Shown here: in pieces, positions 40,085-51,226 of the stretch
How positions within the stretch are numbered: the stretch's first letter is position 1
How the letters are laid out: the number at the start of each line of letters is the position of its first letter
DNA from: Entoloma clypeatum
Lineage: Eukaryota > Basidiomycota > Agaricomycetes > Agaricales > Entolomataceae
Assembly (NCBI GenBank): GCA_963565915.1
Contig: OY751494.1
Span: 930,001 to 994,000, forward strand
DNA length: 64,000 nucleotides
Reading direction: 5' to 3'
Position numbers and translations under genes: made by a program
Notes under the pieces: model-generated
The model's input: only the letters and a program-made list of their open reading frames with translations
Told to the model about the DNA's origin: nothing
Database searches by the model: none

Positions 40085-40800
40085 AGAAATTTAGAGTTTA
40101 ATTAATGATATGATGGAGGCTGGAATCATTGCAAGTCAGTATTCAATGATACAATGGAGTTCTGAAATCATTACTAGTCAGTATTTAATGATTTCAATCA
40201 CATGAATCCATCATTCCTAGCCAGTATTTAATGATGTCAATCATATGAACCCATCATTCCTAGCCAGTATTAGATGATTATTTAATGATTTGAGATATGA
40301 ATTCATTATTCCTAGCCAGTATTAAATGATTATTTAATGATTTCAATCATATGAACCCATCATTACTAGCCAATATTCAATAATTTCAATCATGAATTCA
40401 TCATTTCTAGCCAGTATTTAATGATACAGGTGGAGTACTGGAATCATTCCTAGCCAGTATTCAATGATTTTAATGATATGAATCCATCATTTCTAGTCAG
40501 TATTTAATGATGTACAGTATTTCAATGATCTCAATGATATGATGGAGTTCCTGGAATCATTCCTAGCCAGTATTCAATGATTTCAATGCTATGAATCAAT
40601 CATTATAGTTGATATTTAATGATATGACAGAGTGCTGGCATCATTGCCAGCCAGTATTCAATGATTTCAATGATATGACACAGTACTAGCATCATTCCAA
40701 GGTCAGTATTCAATGATTTTAAGGAAACAACAGTATTATTCTAGCCAATATATAATGATTTGAAGCAATGAATCTATCATTTTTACTCTGATTATAAGAA
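40085..40800 (+). repeat. 43-bp minisatellite, about thirteen copies (right array)
   Basis: Degenerate units around the core ATCATTCCTAGCCAGTATTTAATGAT. It begins right after the KDZ stop codon. The outermost units, read in reverse complement (near 40728-40760), closely resemble units of the left array at 23460-23745, in both the CTAG core and the TTGTTG spacer. Confidence 0.85.
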
Positions 40801-40916
40801 TAGACATCATCATAATAAAAATGATATATCCTCATCATAAAGATCATGGCATTGTGCACCGAACCCCTCATGGCACTAGCCCTATTATAATGATAAAAAT
40901 GCTAGCTACCACTCAC

Positions 40917-41460
40917 CACTCATGCCCAACAGCCCTCTCTGCCACCCAACGGCCACCTTTCATGCCCAATGGTATTCCTTTGCACCCAACAGCGTCCCTT
41001 TGTGCCCAACAGCATCCCTTTGTGCCCAACGGTCCCGACTCATGCCCAACGGCATCCCTTCGCCCCCAACGCCGTTGATCCATGCCCAATGGCTGCCTTT
41101 CACACCCAACGGTCCCGACTTGCGCCCACCGCCATTGACCCATGCCATGCCGGCCCTTTGCCCCCAACACCGACCCTTTGCCCTCAACGCCATCAACCCA
41201 CGCACAATGGCCGCCTTTCATGCCCAATGGCCGCCTCGTGTCCCCAACAGCTGCCCCTCTTGCGCAACTGCCCCGACTAGTGCCCCACGGCCCCTCTAAT
41301 GCCCAATGGCCGCCTCGCGTCTTCAACACCGTTGACTCACACCCAGCACCCTTCCTTCGCACACAACAGCCTCCCCTCGCGCCATACGGCACTGCACACC
41401 TGCCACAACACGTGCCCAATGACCCCTTTCACACCCAACGGTGTCGAGTCACGCCCCAGA
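40917..41460 (+). repeat. CCCAAC(G/A)GC minisatellite
   Basis: About 20-30-bp degenerate tandem units, each with GCCCAAC followed by pyrimidine-rich sequence. It yields long Pro/Gln/Thr ORFs on both strands that are by-products of the repeat. Related arrays are at 46600-47236 (inverted) and 54700-55200. Confidence 0.85.
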
Positions 41461-41749
41461 GCACATGGGGCTGGGCTGAGCCCAAGGACCAATTGAGGGA
41501 GTATGACGCATGTGTGCAGCATCGGGCTGTGCGCACGTGTCCTTAGTCTTATTTTACTTGTAATATATTGGTTTAAACCGGTTGAGACCAGTCCAGTCTC
41601 ACTTCTTTGAGGTAAACGGAACTGATGCACCGGTCTTGCATCGGTCCGGTTCAGTTTTTTCGAGATCATGTGAACCGAAAAATCGGTCTTGGTCTTGGTC
41701 TCTAAATTTTGAGGGTCAAAAACCGGACCGAATCGGACCTTTAAACACT
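41460..41749. repeat. GGTTTAAACCGG-rich repeat with hAT-MITE-like end
   Basis: Contains palindromic gtttaaaccggtt and ends CTTTAAACACTA at about 41738-41750, the reverse complement of a TAGTGTTTAAAG terminus. Similar termini bound the MITE at 57583-58023 and the repeat at 46171. Helitron coding sequence starts a few bases later, so this insertion probably removed its 5' part. Confidence 0.55.
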
Positions 41750-41756
41750 AATCTTA

Positions 41757-44700
41757 TGGTCCAGCTCTTCATTAAGCATGTCCTTGGTGTAGGTACCGAC
41801 CATCCTGGTCTATTTGGAGAAACCTCGGCATACTATGGTACGGTCGAGCAGCAAGGTCGTCTTGCCTTACATTTACATATATTGATTTGGATTGCTGGTT
41901 GTTATTCTCCTGATGAGATGAGGAAGCATCTCTTAGACCCGACATCAGATTTTCAGCGTCTCCTCATAGAGTATCTTGAGAACGCGCATGTCGGTGAATT
42001 CCTGACAGGTTTGAAGGAGGAAGTTCTGGAAAATCTTGCTGCCGATGCCACCAAGGATGGATTTATTGATCCCTGTGATACGTTGCCTATACCACCTCCC
42101 AATCCTTGTAAAAGGAAGTGTGATGAATATGCGTCTTGCAACAAAGTGTCGACATGGTGGTCTTACTTCAAGACCACCCTTGATCAGATACTCGCATTGT
42201 CAAATATTCATACCTGTTTCTCAACCACGAAGAAAGATGGCACTCAAGACAAAAGGAAAGCATTTCTTGGGTGCCTTGACAATGTTTGGAATGTAAGACA
42301 CATTTTCCATGCCCAATGTTCCCAACGTCTTCCATAGATCCGGCCACTGGTGCATTGAACATAAAAAAGCTTGAGTGGTCTATCAACACCGTATCCCTGA
42401 CTTTATCATATTTAGGCAGAGGCAATACCGATGTTACCAACCTAAGATTGGGAATGGCACTGAAAAGTGTCATCCTCTATGTAACCAATTATATAACAAA
42501 GGTATTGCTAAAAACCCATGCCATATTCAATGTTATCCGAAATATCTTCTGTGACAATGTTGAACTATTAGGGGGATCTGACACTGCCCGCGAGAAGACA
42601 CGAAAACTCATGACAAAGATGGTCAATAGTCTCACTGCCAAGATGGAGCTTGGAGCACCAATGATTGCAACATACCTTCTAGGCCTATCCGACCATTATA
42701 CAAGTCATCATTTTGCGCCATTCTACTGGATTGCATTCGTCAATGAAGTCAAAAAAGCCTGGTCACCCGATGCCATTGACAATGAGAAACACAACAAGGT
42801 TATGTTGATAAAGAAAAAAGATAAGATTGTTGGCTTGCCAGTCACCTACAATTATATATTCCAGCCTGAAGAGCTTAGTGAATTTTGCATTTATGACTTC
42901 ATCTTGAGATGCAAACGCAAAAAGTTGAGATCGAACCAAAACCATGATTTGCAGGATGTGCGTGCTTCATTTGATCCGGATGGCATTGGGGGGGATAGTG
43001 ATGAGGCACCTGATGTTGCACTGGTCAAAAAGAAAAAGAATAAAAAACCTACCAACCTTCTCCATTTCCTCGCTGACCATCCATTAAGCGAGTCGCATGG
43101 TACACGATGCTCAGCTCCAGAGAATGCCATGGTGCCAAATTTCATTGGCCCTATGTTGCCCCGGGTCAATCAAGGGGATTGTGAATATTTTTGTATGACC
43201 ATGTTAACATTTTTCAAGCCTCATTGGTCACTGTCAGACCTCAAGGATGCAGATCAAACTTGGGATGAAGCATACAAAATTCACAAATTTACACCCAGAC
43301 AACTTCAACTGATAAAAAACCTGAATTTGAAATACAAATGCCTGGATGCTTGGGATGACTTCCATGCGCAATTGCGCAAAGGTCATGCTTCCTTTATTCC
43401 ATCTTGGGGTGATAATGGGGGTGGCATCGAGCTTGCCAATGAATTGGACCAACAGTGGGCAACATCTGAAGCCCTGGAGTCAGTATATGAAGTTCAAGTC
43501 GAGATTTCTTCCATCGTTGGATTGAAGGAGAACACAAGGAGGAAGCAAGTTGCTGAAATGGACAAGATCCTGCGGTGCCTACAATGGGACCAGGCAAGAC
43601 GAGCATTGCTGCCACTGATTTATCACATGAACCCCCTTCAATAATCCAAAGTGGTAGTGCGTGGAAGGCTGCAGTAAAACAGAAACAACAAGACATTCTA
43701 GCTGCTTGCTCTTTTCACTTACCATCTGATGCCCAGCAAAATATAGGTTGCCGGAAAGCACGCATTGTGGACGGTGTTGAAGTGATTGATAAATCATATC
43801 TTGAGAGGAAATACCGGTCACCAGAGTGGGATAGTGTAATTGACAGTGTGGTGGCGGGAATTTACCTTGAATTGTGAACAAGAGCGCGCCTTTCACATAG
43901 TTGCTAACCATGTATGTCAGAAAAAGACCGAACAGCTCAAAATGTATATTGGGGGTATGGGAGGCACAGGTAAATCTCAAGTCTTGAAAGCCCTAATGAA
44001 GTTCTTTGAATTGTGGAATGAATCTCACAGGTTTGTCGTCATGGCTCCCACAGGTACTGCAGCTGCTCTACTAGGTGGCTCCACGTACCACTCTATGTTT
44101 GGCGTAAATGATCGGGATGATTTGTGGCAGGCATCATTGTCTAAAATCAGAGCTCAACTTTTGGGTGCTGAGTATGTATTCTTTGATGAGGTCTCTATGT
44201 TGTCTTGTCAAGATATGTTCTGCCTGAGCCTCCAGATGATTCGGATCACTAGTGACAGTGACTCCCATCTCTGCGGGTTTAACATGATATTCGCAGGCGA
44301 TTTTGCCCAATTGCCTCCTGTGATTGGCAGTGAAAGTGCTGCTTTGTACAGTCGGTCAGTCGGAGCACACTCAAATATTTGCAGTCAGCAAGAGGCTTCC
44401 ATCGGAAAGGCCCTCTGGCATCAAATCACAACGGTAGTAATCCTACGACAAAATATGAGACAAACGACCCAGAGCCATGACGATGCCAAGTTGCGGGAGG
44501 CTCTGTCAAATATGCGATACAAAGCATGCACTGCTGCAGATATTGTGTTCTTACGCACATGCATAACCAGTAATAATCCTAATCGGCCTTGCATTTTGGG
44601 CAACAATGTTTTGATTATCACCGTGTTTAACTCATACAAGGATTCTATCAACATTCTTGGTTCAAGAAGATTCTCTCTGGAATATAGGCTAGAATTGACG

Positions 44701-46212
44701 GATTTTTGCTCAGATGACAGAGTGCCGAAAGTAATGACCCAAGATAGTGGAAAGGAAAAGGACAGGAGAAGTACTACAAATCGTAAGATTTCTTCTATAC
44801 CTGATAATTTGCAACAGCTGCTATGGGACATGCCTTATGGTACTGTATCGGATTTTATTCCGGGAAAGCTGTCTTTATGTATCAGCCTGCCTGTCATGAT
44901 ATAGGTGAACACAGCCACCAAATTGTGCATAACCAAGGGTCAGGAGGCAACAGTTTATGCCTGGCAAGCCGCAGTCGGTTCGCGACGTCAACGGGTGCTC
45001 GACACCTTGTTCGTCAAACTCATAAACCCTCCACAAAATGTCAAGCTAGATGGTTTGCCAGAGAACGTCGTCCCTCTGGTTTCTAATACAAACAGTGTCA
45101 TATGCAACCTGGCCGATGATACTAAGGTTCATATTTCCAGGACCCAAGTTGAAGTGATTCCGAACTTTGCCATGACAGACTTCACATCTCAAGGCAAGAC
45201 CCAACCACAAAATCCCGTCGACCTCAACAATCTCAGTTGCCATCAAGCTTATTATACGGCGCTCTTGCGGAGTGCATCTGCTGCAGGAACAGTTATTCTT
45301 CAGGGCTTTAACGCAAGTGAAGTTACTGGGGGTGCAACACCGGCTCTACAACAAGAATTCAGAACTTTGGAATTATTAGATGTTATCACCCAACTACGTT
45401 TCGAGTCAAAGTTACCAAAAACTGTGTTTGGGGATATAAGGTCTATGTTAGTTGGCTTGTATAGGGTTTGGAAAGGTACAAATAATATGCCTCAGGGCCT
45501 GCACCCAGTGATATGATGGAAGAAGAATGACCCGTTCTTGGAGGACAATATTGAAAACATAAATGAGTTTGAGTTGCAGGGTGCACTCAAAGATGAAGTT
45601 GATAAAGCTAAATCTGAAGCCAAGGTTGGTACGGCTGTTGAAACCCCCTGGCAACCTTCAACTCCACTTAGTTCGAAGAGAAAGGCTACAAATGACAAAA
45701 GTACAGTACCTCTCAAGAGGCAGAGGCTCGATCCGCTGCTATCGCCCACACTGAACTTATCCCGCCTGAATGAAAGGAGTCCATGAGGTTTAATCTGGTA
45801 TAGGCAAAGTTGCACCTATGATGCCGTCATTACACCAATCTACAACCTGTGGGTAGAATCACGCGAGAGGTGGTCAAATGAATTTGACGTGTTGAATGCA
45901 GATTACCTGGGTACCTTAGCCACAAACTTCAGGCTTTACGAAGGGATAGACATGGGGCTAGAGAAGTGCCATAAAATACTGCGGCAGCGTCTTGCACATG
46001 ATTGGCCAAATGAATTTATAATATATGAGGAAGCATGCCTTCAAACCTTGCTCCTGAAACTCTTGAGCTCTCCATCAGTCATATCCACTTCCATCCTCGT
46101 ATGTCCTGCGGGACATGCAAATAATCAGAGTGTTGCTCCATCCATGACCTGTTTGAACACCATAGTAGATAGTGTTCAAAAGTCCAGTTTAAAAAACAAA
46201 ATTAACCACTAA
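41757..46212 (+). pseudogene. Helitron Rep-PIF1 helicase, 5'-truncated and decayed
   Basis: Rolling-circle transposon protein. The Rep part shows LFGETSAYYGTVEQQGR then LHLHILIW (HUH nuclease motif) at about 41815-41900, and a Cys/His tail. A linking region (42286-43644) is typical of mushroom Helitrons (MLTFFKPHWSLSDLK, LDAWDDFHAQL). SF1B helicase motifs follow: GGMGGTGKSQV (Walker A, about 43950), VMAPTGTAAALLGGSTYH, VFFDEVSMLS (Walker B), FAGDFAQLPPV, ILRQNMRQT, then ITKGQEATV. The C-terminal part ends NLWVESRERWS. The frame changes near 42330 and 43600-43840; in-frame stops are TAG 44902, TGA 45514 and TGA 45784. The 5' end and the Helitron termini are not found. It is non-functional as assembled. 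Confidence 0.85.
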
Positions 46213-47236
46213 CCAGACCAAACCAAACCAGTGGTTTGGTTAACCAACTGGTTTGAGTTAATCAGATTCAGACATACCACTGGTTTAAGTTAATCACTTT
46301 TGGAAAAAAAAATTAACCAGGTTTAACTGGTTTAAACCAGTCTAAACCAGTAACCTTGAGACAAAGCAAGAGGTCATCTGAGCTATTGACATAGAAGTCA
46401 GTCTATGGAAACTACTCTCTCACTCATATGGAAATGACAGAAAATAAGACAAGACCAATGGGAGACTGGTCCCACTAGTCTCACCAATCTTAAATTATAG
46501 AACAAGACTGGTCTAACTACAGTAAATACAGAAAAAAAAAAACCCTGTGTCTGTCCCACTCCCCAGCCACACAATTCACATGCTCATGGACGGCATTGAG
46601 CGCAAGTGAGGCCATTGGACGTGGCTACAGGTCCTGTTGGACAGGAGAGAGGGGCGATTGGATGCGTGTGGACGGCATTGGGCATTGGGCACAAGTGATG
46701 TCATTGGGCGTTTGAGTGCAGGTCATTGGACATGAGTTGGGGGGCCGTTCGGCACGAGAGATGGGCATTGGGGACGAGTGGGGACTGTTGGGTGTGAGTT
46801 GAGGCAGTTGGGCATGAAAGACAGCTTTCGGGCATGAGAGACAGGCGAGGGATGTCATTGGGAGTGAAAGGAGGCCGTTGGATGCCAGTAGGGGTTGTTG
46901 GGCACGAAGGGGGCCGTTGGGGGTGAGTGGGGGCAGTTGGGCACAAGGACGGGGCAGTTGGGCACAAGAGACAGGCGAGGGACACCATTGGGGGTGAAAG
47001 GAGGCTGTTGGACGCCAGTTGGACACACGAGTGGGCCATTGGGGGTGAGTGGGGGCCGTTAGGCACAAGGATGGGACGTTGCACGCTAGAGGGGGGTGTT
47101 TGGCACTTGAGGGGGCACAAAGGGAGGCTGTTGGGCATGAGTGGGGGCTGTTGGGCACGAGGACGGAAGATTGGGCACTAGAGCAGGGCATTGGGTGCAA
47201 AGGGAGGCTGTTGGTCATCAGTTGGGGTCATTGGGC
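46171..47236 (-). repeat. repeat X, copy 1 (hAT-like end plus minisatellite)
   Basis: It starts TAGTGTTCAAAAGTCC near 46170, passes an AACCAGTTT-rich palindromic part, an A-run and the CCCAAC-type minisatellite (here on the other strand, as TTGGGC). The reverse complement matches 54685-55558 plus 59603-59670 almost base for base outside minisatellite indels. That second copy is split by a hAT-like element. Confidence 0.8.
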
Positions 47237-48216
47237 ACCAGAGGGGGGCGGAGGTGGGGGGAATAAAGAGTGTGGGAAGGTTTGGCAGTCAACTTATAGT
47301 TCGACTTTTGGCAATTGCCGAGCGTGCTTGGCAGTCAATGCCGAGCAATGCACATCATTGAAAATTGCACCCTCAATGCCCAAACCGTGGCACCACCAGT
47401 CCCAAATATTATTTATAACTTATGTAGAGATACTTGAAAGCAATAGTAAGTATATATACAGTTACATACATTAGCTATATCTGGTAGAGAGTCTATGTAG
47501 CAGAATGATGTATCAAAACACACTGTGAATCATGATAAACAGTGCAGCATGAGTCCCCTTAAACACAAAAAGCAACATTTCTTACTTCCTCCTTTCCACA
47601 ACCACATTAGATTACATATAATATATATATACTATTTAACCATTGCATGTGAACCTATTGAGACCATTCAAACACAATTCAAGGACTTCATAAGGTGAAT
47701 ATGAGCAAAATAGGTTGAAAATTTGACCAAAGAGATTTATTTCAGCTTTGGATTCTCCACATTGAGGGGATCTTATCACACATTTGTTTTTCAAGTTTGG
47801 TCCATTCCTTGGGGAGATATAGCACTTTCACTGAAATCTGTACATTTCATTATTTCTATTTTATCTAGACTTCTAAAAAACGTACAAGGTGTTTCAAAAG
47901 GTGAATATATATCTATTGATGAGTTCTATCACATTGAACTATTATTAGACTATGAGGAAGGCACTGCACAATGCATTTTGCACATTGTTTACTATTATTT
48001 GGTCAGAGCACGTAACATCTATAACTTAAAATCTGTGGCGAAGTTTCATAAAATAAATACTTACACAATGACATATAATTCCCTCCTACCTAATTGATAT
48101 AGTATAAACCCTTACTTGTTCCTGTGTAGACATAATAAGCAGATGTGCGATGTTTTTGGGAATTTGTTTACATGTATTTGACACATTTGATGTGCGTGTG
48201 AGCCTCAACATCTTGC
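47237..48216. other. AT-rich sequence, no supported gene
   Basis: One 124-codon ORF (47723-48097) is present but has no recognisable motif, an AT-biased composition and no codon signal I can judge. A TTGGCA/TGCCGAGC-containing stretch at 47280-47345 may be a small degraded repeat. Confidence 0.5.
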
Positions 48217-48408
48217 ATTTAATATTCATAACTCCATGCCTTTATGCATTTCATATTCATATTCCCGTTTGCTTATGCATCGCCTTTTCCGCATGGTCTG
48301 TTGACTGACATCTCCGATGTTCGATACAGTTGCTGGCAACTTACGCCACAACTCCGGACCTACTCCGACCATCTCTGTAAAGTAATCACATTTAGATATT
48401 TAAGCTCG
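48217..48408 (+). repeat. LTR fragment of the 27148-34597 family
   Basis: The reverse complement matches about 27575-27765 with scattered differences, so this copy is older and in the opposite orientation. It is cut by the gap at 48409. Confidence 0.85.
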
Positions 48409-48608
48409 NNNNNNNNNNNNNNNNNNNNNNNNNNNNNNNNNNNNNNNNNNNNNNNNNNNNNNNNNNNNNNNNNNNNNNNNNNNNNNNNNNNNNNNNNNNN
48501 NNNNNNNNNNNNNNNNNNNNNNNNNNNNNNNNNNNNNNNNNNNNNNNNNNNNNNNNNNNNNNNNNNNNNNNNNNNNNNNNNNNNNNNNNNNNNNNNNNNN
48601 NNNNNNNN
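48409..48608. other. assembly gap, 200 N
   Basis: Exactly 200 N. A chromovirus-family LTR lies on the left and gag of an unrelated gypsy element on the right, so the missing part probably holds at least one pol gene. Confidence 0.98.
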
Positions 48609-50109
48609 TCATCATCGGTATCTCCATCAGACACCTTCCTAATCTTTCCAGAGTTCTTCTTCGGCTTGCGGCAGTTGCGCGCGATATGTCCTTCTTGATC
48701 GCAGTTGAAACACTTACGACCATCTTTCTTCTTTGGGGCTTTGCAGTCTTTGGCAAGGTGACCAAAGCGCTGACAGTTGTAGCAACGGGCTACTCCTGCT
48801 TTATCGATCTCCATGGCTTTGCCTTGACCGCCATAAGTGGTACCTGATCCGGTGCGTGTGTCGCCACCCCCTCAGATGACTAATGCATGTCCCTCCATCT
48901 GTCGTCCCTTGTTTCGGATCTCCTTTGCGTAATCAGTGTACGTCTTGCCATCGCTAGCCACTTGTTCAGAAATTCTGCGGTTGACGTTCTTTTCCAGGAT
49001 GTATTTCCCAGTTTCTTTGCCAAGGTTTGACAGCTTCAAGATCTCTTCGAATTCGTCCAAGAATTCGTCGATGGTGCGTTTCTCCTGTTTCAGGACTTCG
49101 AGTTTCGCCTTGGCCGCTGCCGACTTGTTGGCAATAGAGAATCACGTAGCGATGTCGTCTGAGAATCCTAACCAGGTGATGTTCTCGCCATCGGTGGCAA
49201 GGTCGTCTAACTTGTTGCTGGCCCAGTGTTTACCGGACCCTTCCATCATGCGGGATAACACCGCAAGAATCTTCTGATCGTCGGACAGGCCCTTCTGGAA
49301 CCTGATGTATAATTTGGTGGCTTTCCACCACTCGTCGAAGGTGTGTCTGTCTTTGAACATCCCAGGATCTTTGATGATCTTGGATGTATCCATTGTTTGT
49401 ACTGTCGGTGCTTCTGCCATGTCTAGAACCTGCGGAGTAGGAGAGGTGTCGGATTGTTGGGATGAAGATGGGGTTCGGGATACAGGTAGGGGTTGAAAAT
49501 CAGTCCCTGTTCTAGGCATCTGTTCGGTATCTGACTGCGCGGAGTCAAAAGTAAATTCGTCAGGGGACTCGTCGGCGGAATCGGTGGCAAAACGTTCGGG
49601 GTATTTCCTCTGTAGATCTCTAAGGAATCTCTGTTCCTGCGCGTCTGTTGGTCACGAGAAGGGGTCAAGTCTCTCGTTTCGTGCCCAACGGTTGTACTCG
49701 GTTTGTTGTTCTTCGATGGTGAAGTGGGCGTAGATCTGCTGCTTCGAGTAGGACGTGATGATGTGGCTCTGGGACGTCTCGATGTGAGCGTCCTAATCAA
49801 TCTTCTGATAACGGTTGTCTGGACACCGATAAACTCTCTGATCTCTGTGATCCGACCTGTCTGAGGTCCTTCTTGAACGCGAAAGCTTTCGAGTTCGTTC
49901 TGTCGGGCGTTGTAACGTGCGATCTGGTGTTGCCGAGCAAGATGGATGCTCTCTGCTATCTCGCCGTGGGGGCGATGCTCGTCGTTGTCTAGTTCTTTGT
50001 CAAGCACCTGCTGTAGGATGCGACGGATCTCCGATTCGATGTACTGCTGGATAAGCGTAAAATCGATACTGTCTCGAGGACTTAGCTCCTCCTGTCGGGC
50101 TTCTGGCAT
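48609..50109 (-). pseudogene. gag: gag of gypsy element (two zinc knuckles), partial
   Basis: Starts at ATG 50109, about 100 bp after the 5' LTR. The first part (50109-49423) and the main part (frame of 49519-48609) are in different frames, so there is a frameshift near 49700 or two ORFs. The main frame carries NRWARNERLDPFS, FLRDLQRKYPERFA, capsid-like TFDEWWKATKLYIRFQ, and two CCHC knuckles (CYNCQRFGHLAKDC and CFNCDQEGHIARNC). In-frame TGA near 49650, at 49142 and at 48872 all replace an expected arginine. It runs into the gap before any pol is seen. Confidence 0.8.
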
Positions 50110-50211
50110 GCTGAATGGGTTACTGGTGAAGTCTTCAAAGAAGCGCGACGTCTTGACTCGTCTGGTAGTTGCTCTCTTCGCTCTGGGCGAACCTAACGAG
50201 ATTTAGCAACT

Positions 50212-50581
50212 TGTTATGCGTAACAAACCGTTCCAAGGTTCGGGCAGAGTATGCAGGAAGATGGAAAGGCGAAGAGCAATGTGATTGCTAAATCTAAGGA
50301 GTGTAGCTATGGTACATGAGGTTTATATAGTACTGACTATGAGCGGTAGCGAATGAGTCAGTAACTGCGGAAGGCAGTGCGCATGAGTAAGGCGACTGCG
50401 GAAGGCTATGCACTAATGAGTAAGCTGACTGCGGAATGAGTCAGACAGCTGCGGAAAGCGAGTCAGCGCGGGAGCGAAGTATACTAAAGGGAATAAAGTA
50501 TAATACAATATGTGTAAGCGGGGGCCGATGAGTAAAAGTGAAAAAGTAAACGTATACGTCCGTAGTCGTTAGTCCGTAACA
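50212..50581 (-). repeat. 5' LTR of the gypsy element with gag 48609-50109
   Basis: Complete 370-bp copy: on the minus strand TGTTACGGAC...GCATAACA. The same family is at 9415-9678 (plus, 5' part missing) and 63891-64000 (plus, cut by the window end). Near its promoter it holds repeated TTCCGCAG and TGACTCAT words and a TATATAAA box. Confidence 0.9.
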
Positions 50582-50892
50582 AGCACAAACCTTTCAAAGG
50601 CCAACACTGTATGGTTATCTGTCGCTCCAAGTTTTTACTTGTTTTGAGCATTGACATATAGATATACCTGGAAGCAGAGGTGATAATGCCTGCTTGAGAA
50701 GCAAGATTTTCTCGCAGTTATCAGCATTTGATCTAATCAATGCCCTTAGAATGAGTTTATGGTTTTATAAACCAAATCGAGTATATCTCGATGTGCTGAT
50801 ATTTGGACATCACAATTCTCAGGAACTTTCTGTTCCTTGAACCTTTTTCGTTGATCAATCTTGATCCATTGCACCCTGTACCTGATAAAGCG

Positions 50893-51226
50893 CCCTTTAT
50901 GGCTGCCTTGTTGAAAAATACAATCGTCATCATCCAAACCATGCTTCTGATTTTTCGCTGGGGGATTACCTAAACGGCATAGGAATAACCTACAATCCTC
51001 AGCCAAAAACATGTGACAGATTTCATAATCCATCTCAGAATCTATGGGAGAGAACTCGAGCCCATTCACATTTCATTGAGCCCTATCGCGGCAGTTATAA
51101 TGGAATAGTGTTCAACACCCCCAGGGCCGCTGGCATCGCCACCCCTGGGAACACCGTCACAACAGAACAAAATGAGGATCCACCTGTCAAAGATTATGAC
51201 ACAGCGTTTCCACCGCTTGGACCTTA
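50893..51226 (+). pseudogene. coding fragment of unknown origin
   Basis: About 110 codons open without an ATG, ending in TAG at 51224-51226. It contains NGIGITYNPQPKTCDRF and EPYRGSYNGIVFNTPRAAG. Composition and the absence of stops look coding, but I recognise no family. The upstream frame is closed by TAA. It may be the last piece of a lost ORF of the surrounding element. Confidence 0.4.

Noticed and set aside
40821..41546. Several Pro/Gln/Thr-rich ORFs on both strands
   Set aside because: All lie in the CCCAAC minisatellite and are open only because the repeat lacks stops.
47723..48097. 124-codon ORF
   Set aside because: AT-rich, no motif, no intron or neighbour supporting it.
2880..49144. 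UGA read as arginine or programmed readthrough
   Set aside because: Two young elements have no in-frame TGA, true genes use TGA as a stop (for example 35382-35384), and CpA-type changes on the other strand are also present; deamination is simpler.
50746..51069. Minus-strand 107-codon ORF
   Set aside because: It overlaps a plus-strand frame that reads more like protein; no motif, and the two cannot both be supported.
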